A stretch of 64,000 bases of DNA from Mycobacterium dioxanotrophicus (GCF_002157835.1 NZ_CP020809.1:4092001-4156000); one strand, 5' to 3'. Numbered from the stretch's first letter, positions 51,414 through 60,412 are shown. The notes: generated by a model not told the origin, from the letters alone. Translations and numbers: made by a program.

Positions 51414-52804
51414 GTCAAGACACCACCGCGATTCCTCACTCACGCTGGCGCATGCCGATCATCGGTGACCTTCTGACCGTCGACGTGAACAAGCCCTGCC
51501 AGAAGCTGGCAAAGGACATCACGGCCTACGACGGCATCCTCGAACAGCGCATCTTCGACCTTCCGGCGATCGTGGTCTCGCGCACCGATCTCGTCAACGA
51601 GATCAATGACGAAGCGTCGTGGGAAAAGCATGTCGGACACTCTCTGCGCGCACTGCGCCCGGTGGCAGGTGACGGTCTGTTCACCGCCTACAGCCATGAG
51701 CCGAACTGGCGGAAAGCGCACAACATCCTGACGCCGGCATTCAGCAAGAAAGCGATGACGGCTTACCACTCGACGATGGTGTCAACCGTGCGAGAACTGG
51801 TCGATTCATGGAATGCCAAGCAGGGCCAGTGGATTGACATCGCCGCAGCAGGCAACCGGTTCACCACCGAGGTCATCGGCCGCGCCGGCATCGGCCACTC
51901 GTTCAACCGTCTCGACGAAGTCAGCGATGATCCTTTCACCACCACCGTGCTGCGAGAGCTCCGCTATGCGAATCGACGCACCGACGCAATACCGCTCTAC
52001 ACCAAGTTGTTCGGCAAAGCGCAGAGAAACCAGCACCTGCAAGACAAAGCGTGGCTGCGCTCGCAGATCTCCATCATCATCGATGAGCGGAGAAATGCCG
52101 GGACACCGGCCACCGACGCGGACATCCTCGACTCGATGCTCACCACGCCCGACCCCGACACCGGAGCAACCCTCGATGACGCCAACATCATCAACCAGAT
52201 CCTGACCCTGCTCGTAGCGGGCAGCGAAACATCGGCCAACGCGATCGGCTTCGCCCTTCACTATCTGGCCAACAACCCCGACATCGCCACCGCATGCCGA
52301 GCCGAGATCGACACCTACTGGCCCGACTCTGACATTCCTGACTGCGAATTCGGCGACATCGCGCCGATGCGCTACCTGCGTCGCGTTGTCGACGAAACAC
52401 TACGGCTGTGGCCGGTAGCGCCAGGCTATTTCCGACAAGCAAAGCATGACACAACAATCGGCGGCGAATACCACTTCAAAGCCGGGGATTGGGTCTTTGT
52501 GCTGCTCCTGGCCGCGCATCGAGATACCGCCGCGTGGGGGCCAGACGCCGCGCAATTCAACCCCGACCGGTTTCTGGCCGAAAACCTCCGCAGTCTCCCG
52601 CCACGCATCTACAAGCCATTTGGCACTGGCCCCCGAGCGTGCATCGGCCGCCAGTTCGCACTGCACGAAATCATGCTGACGCTGGCCGCCATACTGCATC
52701 AGTTCGAGCTCGAACCGGAACCAGGCTACGAACTCACAGCCAGTGAGACAATCACCATCAAGCCAGAAGGCCTGCGACTAAAGGTGAACGCCCGCAGTCG
52801 ATAG
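51410..52804 (+). CDS. Cytochrome P450
   Basis: 464 residues; ATG overlaps the previous stop. I-helix AGSETSANAIGFALH, ETLRLWP (ExxR) and the heme loop FGTGPRACIGRQF are complete, so it is a functional-looking P450. Sequence pattern is of the bacterial class using a separate ferredoxin, which is not present here. It is the terminal gene of the HTH-peptidase-membrane cassette. Substrate unknown; could be a lipid or steroid. Confidence 0.92.
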   Translation: MSQDTTAIPHSRWRMPIIGDLLTVDVNKPCQKLAKDITAYDGILEQRIFDLPAIVVSRTDLVNEINDEASWEKHVGHSLRALRPVAGDGLFTAYSHEPNWRKAHNILTPAFSKKAMTAYHSTMVSTVRELVDSWNAKQGQWIDIAAAGNRFTTEVIGRAGIGHSFNRLDEVSDDPFTTTVLRELRYANRRTDAIPLYTKLFGKAQRNQHLQDKAWLRSQISIIIDERRNAGTPATDADILDSMLTTPDPDTGATLDDANIINQILTLLVAGSETSANAIGFALHYLANNPDIATACRAEIDTYWPDSDIPDCEFGDIAPMRYLRRVVDETLRLWPVAPGYFRQAKHDTTIGGEYHFKAGDWVFVLLLAAHRDTAAWGPDAAQFNPDRFLAENLRSLPPRIYKPFGTGPRACIGRQFALHEIMLTLAAILHQFELEPEPGYELTASETITIKPEGLRLKVNARSR

Positions 52805-52877
52805 CAGGCAGGTTCGGTGTTGGGCGTGCGCCAGCGGTGAAGTACTCCGGTGGGGTGAAGGGGCGCAGCGGTCGCGC

Positions 52878-52915
52878 GTACACCGGTTCGATTCCGGTCG
52901 CAGCATCCGCGCCGC
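52878..52915 (+). pseudogene. tRNA 3'-half remnant
   Basis: CACCGGTTCGATTCCGGTCGC is a T-arm with an acceptor remainder, without a 5' half. Confidence 0.5.
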
Positions 52916-52993
52916 GTCGCACCCCTGTGTTGTGTGGCTTCTTGTAGATACTGGCCGTCCCTGCCCACCTTCCTGCGAGCGAGGAGTGACGCC

Positions 52994-53224
52994 ATGGACC
53001 GCATTGGATATCTGGACGGTCACCCTGATGTCCGGCACCTGGCGTTCGTCGACAAGCAGGGCAACACACTGGCCGCTGTCGATGCGCATGTTGATCGGGG
53101 GTCCGGTGAGCGGGTGGCGGTGTGCCAGAACTGCGTCTGGGTCGAACGCGGAAGCGATCGCGATCAGGTTGATGCTGCCGCCACGGCACATTTTGACGAA
53201 CATTGCGCCCAGCTTGGCCTGTAA
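52994..53224 (+). CDS. Small hypothetical protein
   Basis: 76 residues; ATG after GAGGAG. Contains RIGYLDGHPDVRHLAFVD and CQNCVW. Between P450 and tRNA-Thr. No family recognised. Confidence 0.65.
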   Translation: MDRIGYLDGHPDVRHLAFVDKQGNTLAAVDAHVDRGSGERVAVCQNCVWVERGSDRDQVDAAATAHFDEHCAQLGL

Positions 53225-53249
53225 CCGTTCCGGCTTACTCGCCGGACCC

Positions 53250-53326
53250 GCCCCCATAGCTCAGTCGGCCAGAGCGGCTCACTCGTAATGAGCAGGTCAC
53301 CGGTTCGATTCCGGTTGGGGGCTCCA
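53250..53326 (+). tRNA. tRNA-Thr(CGT)
   Basis: GCCCCCA/TGGGGGC acceptor, anticodon CGT; encoded CCA. Confidence 0.93.
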
Positions 53327-53442
53327 GGACGGCGCACTGCGCACGTCCGCGCCGCGTAGCGCAGGGAAAGCCTCGCGCACCTACCTTCTCGCGTGATCGA
53401 GGTCGCCCCGGTCGACCTCGCCGGCGAAAAGGAAGAACGGCG

Positions 53443-53655
53443 ATGTTTGTATGCGAGTTCCAGAAGATCCGCAGCGGTGAGTATTTCGGACGCTCCGAGC
53501 ATCCCGACCGCACTACAGCCGAGCAACACGCGGCCGCTGAACTCGCCCTGCTCGGCGAAGATCCAGCCGACGTCCTGCTTGCGGTCGAGGCTGCCGGCTA
53601 CGGATGCGCTGACACCCGCGGCGACGGGTACGGGGTGCGGATCTTCGAGGAGTGA
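53443..53655 (+). CDS. Small hypothetical protein
   Basis: 70 residues; ATG after AAAAGGAAG. Contains ELALLGEDPADVLLAVEAAGYGC, helical. It lies between two tRNAs. No family. Confidence 0.65.
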   Translation: MFVCEFQKIRSGEYFGRSEHPDRTTAEQHAAAELALLGEDPADVLLAVEAAGYGCADTRGDGYGVRIFEE

Positions 53656-53688
53656 CGCGGCTCGGTGTGGAATAGCCGGTGCCGCACC

Positions 53689-53762
53689 CGGGATATGGCA
53701 CAGTTTGGCAGCGCGCCTCGTTCGGGACGAGGAGGTCGTGGGTTCGAATCCCACTATCCCGA
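53689..53762 (+). tRNA. tRNA-Pro(CGG)
   Basis: CGGGATA/TATCCCG acceptor, anticodon CGG; no CCA. Confidence 0.92.
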
Positions 53763-53794
53763 CGCAGATTGCGTCAAGACGCAATCTTGATTTT

Positions 53795-53880
53795 GGAGAC
53801 GTGGCAGAGCGGCGAATGCAGCGCCTTGCTACGGCGTAGTCGGCAGATGCCGGCCGCGGGTTCGAGTCCCGCCGTCTCCG
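53795..53880 (+). tRNA. tRNA-Ser(GCT)
   Basis: GGAGACG/CGTCTCC acceptor, long variable arm, anticodon GCT; no CCA. A GATTGCGTC hairpin precedes it. Confidence 0.92.
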
Positions 53881-53982
53881 CTCCCGCATCACACACTGTG
53901 GAGCTCCCGGTCGCGCCGCACCTCGGTGTGATGCGCGCCCAAGCTCATTTGCCCCGCAGGGTTTCCCGGATTCCCGATCCAC

Positions 53983-54123
53983 GTGTACGCACACACCGAG
54001 GCATCACACTTCGGCGGGCTGAAACGATCCCGATCCGCCCTGCCGGAGGCCGTCGAGGCCGGGGACAAAGTTGTCGAGCTTGGCCCGGCAGGGGGGCCGT
54101 GCATTGCCGTGCTCATCGTCTGA
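53983..54123 (+). CDS. Possible small protein, 46 residues
   Basis: From GTG at 53983. Protein-like end (VVELGPAGGPCIAVLIV). No ribosome site; the frame extends upstream without a start codon. Confidence 0.4.
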   Translation: MYAHTEASHFGGLKRSRSALPEAVEAGDKVVELGPAGGPCIAVLIV

Positions 54124-54192
54124 GCGCGGGCAGTAGCGCCAACCGGGCGTCACGCCTGACCTCGGCATCCCAAGCGAGTAGTGTTCGAAACT

Positions 54193-54544
54193 ATGTTCGA
54201 TGATCTGGATCGCTGGGCGACAACCGACGACTACCCCACGCTGTACAGGGTGGACAGACCCGTGTGGGTTCACTTCCAGACTCTGTTCCCCGACCTCGGT
54301 AAACGCCTGACGGGAGTCCCGATGTGGTTGAGAAGCGGCGGTCTCCGGATCGAACCGTGGCAGCGAGGCCGACAGGTGGCCTGGATGCGCCGGTTTCGAT
54401 GGCGGCTGGTTGGCCGCAGTCGCCGTTCCCGTCTCCAGCGGGAACGGCATATCGAAACTCAACATGCAGCTGTGGCTGGAGCCGGCACAGTTCAGCGCTA
54501 CGCCGCCCCCGGGATGGGTTGAGCCGCAGGAACACAGGACGTGA
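54193..54544 (+). pseudogene. Hypothetical gene with an apparent frameshift
   Basis: ATG at 54193 opens MFDDLDRWATTDDYPTLYRVDR with a normal start. Beyond about codon 45 the frame becomes unlike protein while another frame gives WLAAVAVPVSSGNGISKLNM and ends at TGA 54542. Looks like two parts of one gene. Confidence 0.5.
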
Positions 54545-54563
54545 CAGCAGCTCTGCTGTCACG
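54540..54563. terminator. Perfect hairpin between convergent genes
   Basis: CGTGACAGCAG and its complement with a two-base loop, just before the stop of the leftward recombinase-like gene. Confidence 0.75.
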
Positions 54564-54606
54564 GCCAACGCACATTGCCCCAGCCCACCAGGACCACGCA
54601 CCAGCG

Positions 54607-55572
54607 TCAGTCACTGAGAAGATTCAGGAGGTCAGCCAGGATCCGATCAGCCTTCGCCTCGATGTCGTCGAGGGCGGCGCTCACGCCGCTGAGTTTCTGA
54701 GCCGCGCGGTAACGAGCGGCGACCCCGCGCGAGAACATCGAAGGGTCCAATTCTGGAACCTGCGGCGGTTCTGGTGCCTCGTCTTCTGGATCCAGCGTCG
54801 GTGTGGGTCGGTTAACCGGACGGTGCGAGACAGGCGCGCCCGCCAGATGAGTGGCAACGATGTGAGCGATCGACGGCGCGCTCAGTGGAACATCCAGAAT
54901 CGGAGTCGCGCCCCATCTGTCGACGGGGGTCACGAGCGGCAGCGACGGCGGAGCTTCCCCTGTAGCGGGTACCGATTCGCCTCGAAAGAAGGCCGCCAGA
55001 AACCGAGGATTGGACAGGCGGTGCTGAATGCTCCTGATCCGCGCCCAGTTCCGGTGAATGTCAACTGCTGAGACCCCAAGATGCACCAGATCATCCGGGG
55101 TGGAAAGCGTTCCACCGTTCTCGTCCCGGACAAGGATCCGGTGTCCGGACTGGTCGCTGCACACATCGCCGATCCGCAGTGCTTCCATTCTCGTCGCGGG
55201 CAACCCCGCAGCTGCCAGAACAAGTAGAAGTGCGTCCCGGCTGGCGAACAGCGCTGTCGGCCAGCCTTCGTCCGGCAGTCTGGTGATGGCTCCGGCCGCA
55301 GCGATGGCACGTTCCCGCAATCGGCCGCGGCGGCGGTCATATATCAATTGGCGCACCGCCTCGCCCCGTCCAGGCGTGGGCAGGCCCGCGCGTGCGTGAA
55401 TCGCGTTGACCACTCCTACGCGGCGGCGCTGGGTGGCTTGACTGGCTGGGGTGGCGGCGACGAACTGCGCCAGGGTCAACGGATCTGTCGGCAGCGAGGC
55501 ACGTCCCGAGGCGGCGCACCAGTCGCAGAACAGCTGCCACACGGCGCGTTCACGCGGCCCGGTCCCAGTCAT
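54607..55572 (-). CDS. Tyrosine-recombinase-like protein, probably catalytically dead
   Basis: 321 residues. N-terminal SAM-like core-binding half and a centre AAGLPATRMEALRIGDV like box I, including its Arg. The HxxR and Tyr of box II are not found and the C-terminus is helical (KADRILADLL). Likely a partner or regulator of the adjacent recombinase; both are coupled by ATGA. Confidence 0.65.
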   Translation of the reverse strand: MTGTGPRERAVWQLFCDWCAASGRASLPTDPLTLAQFVAATPASQATQRRRVGVVNAIHARAGLPTPGRGEAVRQLIYDRRRGRLRERAIAAAGAITRLPDEGWPTALFASRDALLLVLAAAGLPATRMEALRIGDVCSDQSGHRILVRDENGGTLSTPDDLVHLGVSAVDIHRNWARIRSIQHRLSNPRFLAAFFRGESVPATGEAPPSLPLVTPVDRWGATPILDVPLSAPSIAHIVATHLAGAPVSHRPVNRPTPTLDPEDEAPEPPQVPELDPSMFSRGVAARYRAAQKLSGVSAALDDIEAKADRILADLLNLLSD

Positions 55573-56708
55573 AGCCCAAGGGACGTGACAGCGTTGCCGA
55601 TCAGCGGAGCTTCTTCGCGGGCGTAGCGCTCAACCATTGCTGGGCTCCGGTGTTGTGTCTGGCGCATGATCGCGTGAGCGTCAGCGCCGTTGCGGAAGGC
55701 CTGCGTCACGAATCCAGCACGCAGGCTGTGCGCCCCGAGCCTGGTGACCGCCGCCGCGGAGTATCCGGCCCGCTCAGCTCGCCGGCGGATCGCGGCATGC
55801 ACCGCGGCGCCAGACATAGGCGCCGTCGACAGGTTGGCAGTGCGCCCCACCGTACGGAAAATCGCTCGGCTCGAATCGATCCCGGGGACAGTTCGACCTC
55901 GGCACAGGTGCTCGCTCAGCACGCCGCCATCGTCAGAGACCAGCGCAATCACCGCGGGGCGTCCTCCCCTGTCGAAGGCTGCAACTACCTGTGCCCACCG
56001 CGCGTACGCACACGGAGGGCAACGGTCAGGCAACTCGGCACGCGGCAGTGCGTGCACGGTTCCAAGTCCTTCTTGATCGGTTTTGGACCGCCGGATGTGG
56101 ATGTGGATCCCATCGAGCGGATGTAACTCGACGTCTGATCCCCGCAGGTCAACCAGCTCGCTACGCCGAAACGCACCGGCGAATCCCATCAGCAGGAGCG
56201 CCGAGTCGCGCCGCTCCGCTACTGCGTCGGCCCAGCTGCTGACTTGGTCGCGGGCGGCGGCGACAATCGCGAGCACATCATCGGTGAGCAGCGGCGCCCG
56301 CGGCTTGCGGGGACGGTCCCCAGCGGCGGCATATTCGCGCCGTATGCCCGCCAGGGTGGTCCGCACCATCTCATGGTGGGTGGGCGCGAACTCTATTCCG
56401 CTCCGGCGATGTCGGTCGGTGATCGCCGCCACCCACTTGATCAAGGTCGTTGGCGCATAGGCACGTTGGCCGTCGGAGGTCAACGTGTCGGCAGCATCCA
56501 CCAGGTACGCGGCCACCACCGCGGGGTGTGCTGGCAGCGCCTGATGTCCCTGCGCGGCACACCAGCGTTCGAACCTGCTCCAGGAACTGTCGTAGGTTCG
56601 GCGGGTTCCTGGCGACTGGGCACCGGAGGCGGCGCGCAGGATCCGTTCGCGCACACCACGGTCCAGCCCGGCCGCGAGGCCGGGATCGGGGACAGCCGGT
56701 GTGGACAC
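55569..56708 (-). CDS. Tyrosine recombinase (phage integrase family)
   Basis: 379 residues. Box I FRRSEL with catalytic Arg, LGAHSLRAGF (HxLR), and MVERYAREEA with the nucleophile Tyr. The QTQHRSP segment holds the second His. It is followed by the recombinase-like partner. It could integrate or resolve the element, or invert a segment. No att site was identified in the window. Confidence 0.88.
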   Translation of the reverse strand: MSTPAVPDPGLAAGLDRGVRERILRAASGAQSPGTRRTYDSSWSRFERWCAAQGHQALPAHPAVVAAYLVDAADTLTSDGQRAYAPTTLIKWVAAITDRHRRSGIEFAPTHHEMVRTTLAGIRREYAAAGDRPRKPRAPLLTDDVLAIVAAARDQVSSWADAVAERRDSALLLMGFAGAFRRSELVDLRGSDVELHPLDGIHIHIRRSKTDQEGLGTVHALPRAELPDRCPPCAYARWAQVVAAFDRGGRPAVIALVSDDGGVLSEHLCRGRTVPGIDSSRAIFRTVGRTANLSTAPMSGAAVHAAIRRRAERAGYSAAAVTRLGAHSLRAGFVTQAFRNGADAHAIMRQTQHRSPAMVERYAREEAPLIGNAVTSLGL

Positions 56709-57048
56709 GGCCGCAGCCTAACCTCGCCGATCGACAGGTTGCCAGACGTACCTGCGCAATTCAGCGCTGGTTGACGGTTCGTGAGCCCGGGTAACTGGTG
56801 GTTTCGCTGTCAAAACCCGCTGTGACCGAGTGCCGCGTTGGAGGCGTTGACAGCCTCGATCGAAGCGCATCCAATCCTCCCCGATGTCGTGTTAGGGGTG
56901 GGACTTTGCCGCTGCGGGCCAGCAGCGCGGGCACAGGGCGCGGCTGGGCAGACGCCACATGGCTGCGCGTTCAGAATGTGCTTCGTCCCATCCACCGACA
57001 CCTCGGCGTTGGCGCGCGTTGTCATCGGCGCCTGCTAAGCATGGATCT
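56709..57048. promoter_or_regulatory. Divergent region, no sure gene
   Basis: Holds promoters for the recombinase pair and the GNAT gene. A minus-strand frame 56810-57025 exists but lacks support. Confidence 0.4.
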
Positions 57049-58020
57049 GTGGGGACAACATTCCAGGTGCGCGAGGCATCTCCAGGTGACAACGAGCGGG
57101 CGATCGGGCTGATCGAACGGTATGTCGGTATCGATTATCCGTGGCCAGAGCGGTTGGGCTCCGGGTCGAGCGCCCACGAGTGGCTTTCTCTGGTGGCGAC
57201 CGACAGCCACGGCGCCGTGTGTGGCGTGATCGGTGTTGGCCAGCCCACGGCTAAAAACCTGCACGTCCTACACCAGAAAGGGGGGCCGGCCTTCGATCCG
57301 GCAAAGGTCCCTTGGTGGAAGATCTATGTTCTAGCCGTAGATGAGGGCCATCGCGGCAGTGGAATTGGACGAGCCCTGCTAGATGCGACTGTCCGCCGGC
57401 TGCCACGCAAATACGTTGGCCTGTACGGCAACGTCGAGCTGAATCGCACGGACTCCATTCAGTGGTATCGGCGTCAGGGGTTCTACATCAGCCCGATGTC
57501 CGGGCTAACACGCACGCAGCGTCCCCAGGACACCGACACGGTCGGTGTCGCCCCCTCGGAAGGTGAGGTGATCTTCCGCGGCTACCGCCAAACTCTCGAG
57601 GACCATCTCGCAGGTCGAGCACCTGCAGAGTGGGAACGGCGTATCGCGACGGCTGAGTTCATCCGCCAGAACAAGCAGCGCGAGAAGGCGGCGCCGGACC
57701 TCGGATATCGGCTTTATGCACGGCGGATCGCTGAAAACGCTGATGCCCAAAGCTGTGTGCATGCCAGCATGGGACCCCGCAACCTCTCGGTGTTCGGCTG
57801 GGACCCCGACCATATGCGTGTCTGTTGGGAGTGCGTAGGCCCGCACACCCAGGACATCAAGGGCTACGACGCTGACACCCTTTGCGACGGATGCGGTCGA
57901 CACGACCGCGACACCCGGGTTTCTTGGGCGACCGATGACGACCATCTGCTTGTAGTGTTCGCCGGCCTGTGCCTGCCGTGTCGACGTGGTGATGTCCCAG
58001 GAGTGACCACGAAATCGTAA
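57049..58020 (+). CDS. GNAT acetyltransferase with zinc-knuckle end
   Basis: 323 residues from GTG at 57049. IYVLAVDEGHRGSGIGRALLDAT is motif A (acetyl-CoA binding, R/Q-x-x-G-x-G/A). C-terminal CWECVG...CDGCGRH...CLPCRR may bind zinc. Around residue 150 an SPMSG stretch is typical of an insertion. Substrate unknown. Next to the phosphoesterase gene it runs convergently. Confidence 0.8.
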   Translation: MGTTFQVREASPGDNERAIGLIERYVGIDYPWPERLGSGSSAHEWLSLVATDSHGAVCGVIGVGQPTAKNLHVLHQKGGPAFDPAKVPWWKIYVLAVDEGHRGSGIGRALLDATVRRLPRKYVGLYGNVELNRTDSIQWYRRQGFYISPMSGLTRTQRPQDTDTVGVAPSEGEVIFRGYRQTLEDHLAGRAPAEWERRIATAEFIRQNKQREKAAPDLGYRLYARRIAENADAQSCVHASMGPRNLSVFGWDPDHMRVCWECVGPHTQDIKGYDADTLCDGCGRHDRDTRVSWATDDDHLLVVFAGLCLPCRRGDVPGVTTKS

Positions 58021-58087
58021 GTACCGTCGACGCCTGACGCGCAGAGTCGAGGGCACCGTCAGTGCCTCGTGCAGGTTGCGTCGTTGT

Positions 58088-58711
58088 CTACGCTGAGCTG
58101 CCGTGCAGGTCCACGACCGCGTGTCCATGCACGTAGATCACGTCAGTGATGCCGTGGCGGCTGGATGGCGGTTTGTCGTAGGTGTGTCCGTGCAGTAGCC
58201 ATCGGGGCTGGTGCCGGTCCACCCATCGGCGCAGTGCGGCGATCCCCTCATGTGCGGCGTCTTGGTCGTCGTTGATCCCGGCGGGTGGGCAATGGGTGAT
58301 CACCAGTTCGGCGGCCGGCAATGGGTCGATCGCCGCGGCGTACTCACGCTGAGTGAACAGCACGTCGTGTCGGTCGGGCTTGTAGCGCACGCATCCCTGC
58401 ACAGCCAGCACGGTGAGCGGGCGGTGGCCTGCAAGCGTGAGGGTCGTATGCCGGGCCGGTAGACGGCGGTCTGCGATCAGGTCGACGATCCCGTGACCGG
58501 GCATATAGTCCTGCGTGCAGTGGTTTCCGTAGACTCCCAATCTCACCGGGGCGCCGCTGCGGACCATCACCTCGGCGTGCGCCGTCGAGTAGTCACCGAG
58601 GGAAAGCAACGCGTCCGGCCGGTGCCGATCAACCAGCGGCGCAAGGTCGTAACGTCCGTCTGGATCCTCTGGCCATGTGTGCGCCGAGTCGGCGACGACG
58701 AGCAGACGCAT
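58088..58711 (-). CDS. Calcineurin-like metallophosphoesterase
   Basis: 207 residues (ATG 58711; a second ATG at 58720 exists). LGDYS, YGNHCT, THCPP and LHGHTYD are the metal motifs (GD, GNH, H, GHTH). These enzymes hydrolyse phosphodiesters or phosphoesters, often of nucleotides or signalling molecules. Single-gene unit on the minus strand. Confidence 0.88.
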   Translation of the reverse strand: MRLLVVADSAHTWPEDPDGRYDLAPLVDRHRPDALLSLGDYSTAHAEVMVRSGAPVRLGVYGNHCTQDYMPGHGIVDLIADRRLPARHTTLTLAGHRPLTVLAVQGCVRYKPDRHDVLFTQREYAAAIDPLPAAELVITHCPPAGINDDQDAAHEGIAALRRWVDRHQPRWLLHGHTYDKPPSSRHGITDVIYVHGHAVVDLHGSSA

Positions 58712-58823
58712 GCCCCGCATGCTAGAGAGCGGGGAGCGTTCCGAGTGTGTGCGGCGCGGCTCCTTCTACTTCCGCATCGCGCCGTGCGCCCGCACATCGT
58801 TCGCAGCGGCGAAAATGCGCACT

Positions 58824-59075
58824 ATGGCTGATCAGATCCCGGATTTCATCCGTCCCGGCGCCGTGGTTGAGTGGGACACCTAGTGCGGTACGGCAGTCGC
58901 GTTGGTGACGTTCGTGGGTCAGTTCCACGTCGCTGTCCGCAGCCCCGACGGGGTCACGGACTCTCTTGACGCCTCGGCGCATTCCACGCTGGCCGAACGG
59001 GTGAAGCATCTGCGCCCGAGCACCCGGGAGTTCGTCGACAAGAACCCTGGCTACACGCCAGCATTGTGGGATTGA
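58824..59075 (+). pseudogene. Small gene interrupted by an in-frame amber codon
   Basis: ATG at 58824 reads 19 codons (MADQIPDFIRPGAVVEWDT) then TAG at 58881; the same frame stays open for 64 more codons (VTFVGQFHVAVRSPDGV..., ending TPALWD). Either a nonsense mutation or readthrough. Confidence 0.6.
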
Positions 59076-59082
59076 GGCAGTG

Positions 59083-60105
59083 ATGAAGTTCCTCGACAGC
59101 CTGCGCCGTTCGCCCTCCCCTGCTGTGGTCCTGCCGCCACTGCACATGCCGATCAGGTCTTGCGACCACTTCACGTCCGCGCCGCTCGATCCGATCCCGC
59201 TCGGCGTCGACACCGCGACCGACGACACTCTCCATTGGGATCCCTCCGGCCCCGGTGATCATCTCTTGATCGTGAACACCACGGGTGGTGGAGGCACCGC
59301 GGCTGCCCGAAACGTAGTGGAGCAGTGTCGAACCCGCGGATGGCAGGTGATCGCCGCGGACGGAAAGTACGACTTGTACGGGCTGGACAGCGCTGCGAAC
59401 ATCTCGTTCCTTGGCCGCCCGGGCGATGGGTTCGCTGACCCGGCTTGGGCGCAATGCATGGCCGCGGTCGTGATCGCCCACCGCCTGTTCACCGCGCGCA
59501 GCGCCGCCGCTAGACGGGGCGAACGCGTTCCAAACAGCCCGGTTCTGCTGGTGCTGACCGAGTTCGGCGGCATGGTGCAGCAATGGCACAACCAGCTGCC
59601 GAATCACGACGTGCGCGAGCTGCTCGACCTCATCGACGAGGTGCGGCGCGGGGGCGGGGCGGTTCGGTGTCACGTCCTGATGCTGCCGGGGTCAGGACAC
59701 CGCTGGCAGGCGCCCCGCGGCTGGGGTCGGCTGTGCACGCAGATGTTTCTCGGGGATCTGTGCGCGCGTGATGCGGTGCCGTACACCGACACTCCCGTGT
59801 TGAAGATGGGACGTGGCCAACGTGCCGGCCGCGGCGCGCTGGTGGTGCCGGGCGAGGATGGTGGCCGGATTCGCGCGATTCGGGGGTTCTACACCTATGC
59901 GCCCGGATCGAAGCTCGACGGCGACGGCCGAACCACAGGTGTTGCTGAACAGTGGGAGGCGTTCAAGGCCGCGGTGTCCGACACCACCCCGGCGCTGCAC
60001 CCGCGGCTGCGACTGGATCCGATCGCTGCAGGGTTCCCGGACATCGCGGCCTGCCTGTGGAGCGAGCTGCGGCGGCTGCCTCTGGCCACCGTGCCGGTCA
60101 GTTGA
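59083..60105 (+). CDS. Degenerate FtsK/SpoIIIE-type ATPase
   Basis: 340 residues (ATG 59083; GTG one codon upstream). Layout DTLHWDPSGPGDHLLIV then NTTGGGGTAAAR in place of the Walker A GxxGxGKS/T: the lysine is missing. VLLVLTEFGGMV is the Walker B region, without the usual acidic pair. Resembles plasmid transfer (TraB/FtsK-like) proteins of Actinobacteria but is probably not an active pump. Confidence 0.65.
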   Translation: MKFLDSLRRSPSPAVVLPPLHMPIRSCDHFTSAPLDPIPLGVDTATDDTLHWDPSGPGDHLLIVNTTGGGGTAAARNVVEQCRTRGWQVIAADGKYDLYGLDSAANISFLGRPGDGFADPAWAQCMAAVVIAHRLFTARSAAARRGERVPNSPVLLVLTEFGGMVQQWHNQLPNHDVRELLDLIDEVRRGGGAVRCHVLMLPGSGHRWQAPRGWGRLCTQMFLGDLCARDAVPYTDTPVLKMGRGQRAGRGALVVPGEDGGRIRAIRGFYTYAPGSKLDGDGRTTGVAEQWEAFKAAVSDTTPALHPRLRLDPIAAGFPDIAACLWSELRRLPLATVPVS

Positions 60106-60238
60106 GCACGCATCCCGCGAATACGCGAAATACGACGCGGTTCGTAAGGAAGCCGAGCGAATCGAAGCGGACAACGAACACCTTCGTGCGATCGAGCAGG
60201 CCACCCGCCAGGCGATCGAGGAGCGCCCCGCGGATTAG
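60106..60238 (+). other. Coiled-coil-like tail frame without a start
   Basis: Frame ending at TAG 60236 encodes AKYDAVRKEAERIEADNEHLRAIEQATRQ with strong heptads, but no start codon is found. It could continue the upstream gene after a frameshift. Confidence 0.3.
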
Positions 60239-60393
60239 TGCACCGTCCCGCCCCGCCCAGACCCTCAGCCGGGATCACAGCGGCGGCAAGTTGCGCCGAT
60301 TGTGTGGAGTTTCTGTTCCGCATCGAAGCGGTCACCGGAGCGTGACAAACCAGAGAAACCGGGAGCGGCTGGACGCCTCGGACGCCACGCCGC

Positions 60394-60412
60394 CTAGTCT
60401 TTCGAGGACTAG
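60394..60412 (+). promoter_or_regulatory. Inverted repeat upstream of mod gene
   Basis: CTAGTC-TTTCGAG-GACTAG, 28 bases before the mod start; possible control site for the restriction-modification operon. Confidence 0.55.

Noticed and set aside
56810..57025. Minus-strand frame with several cysteines (CGVC)
   Set aside because: No ribosome site and it sits in the divergent promoter region of the recombinase and GNAT genes.
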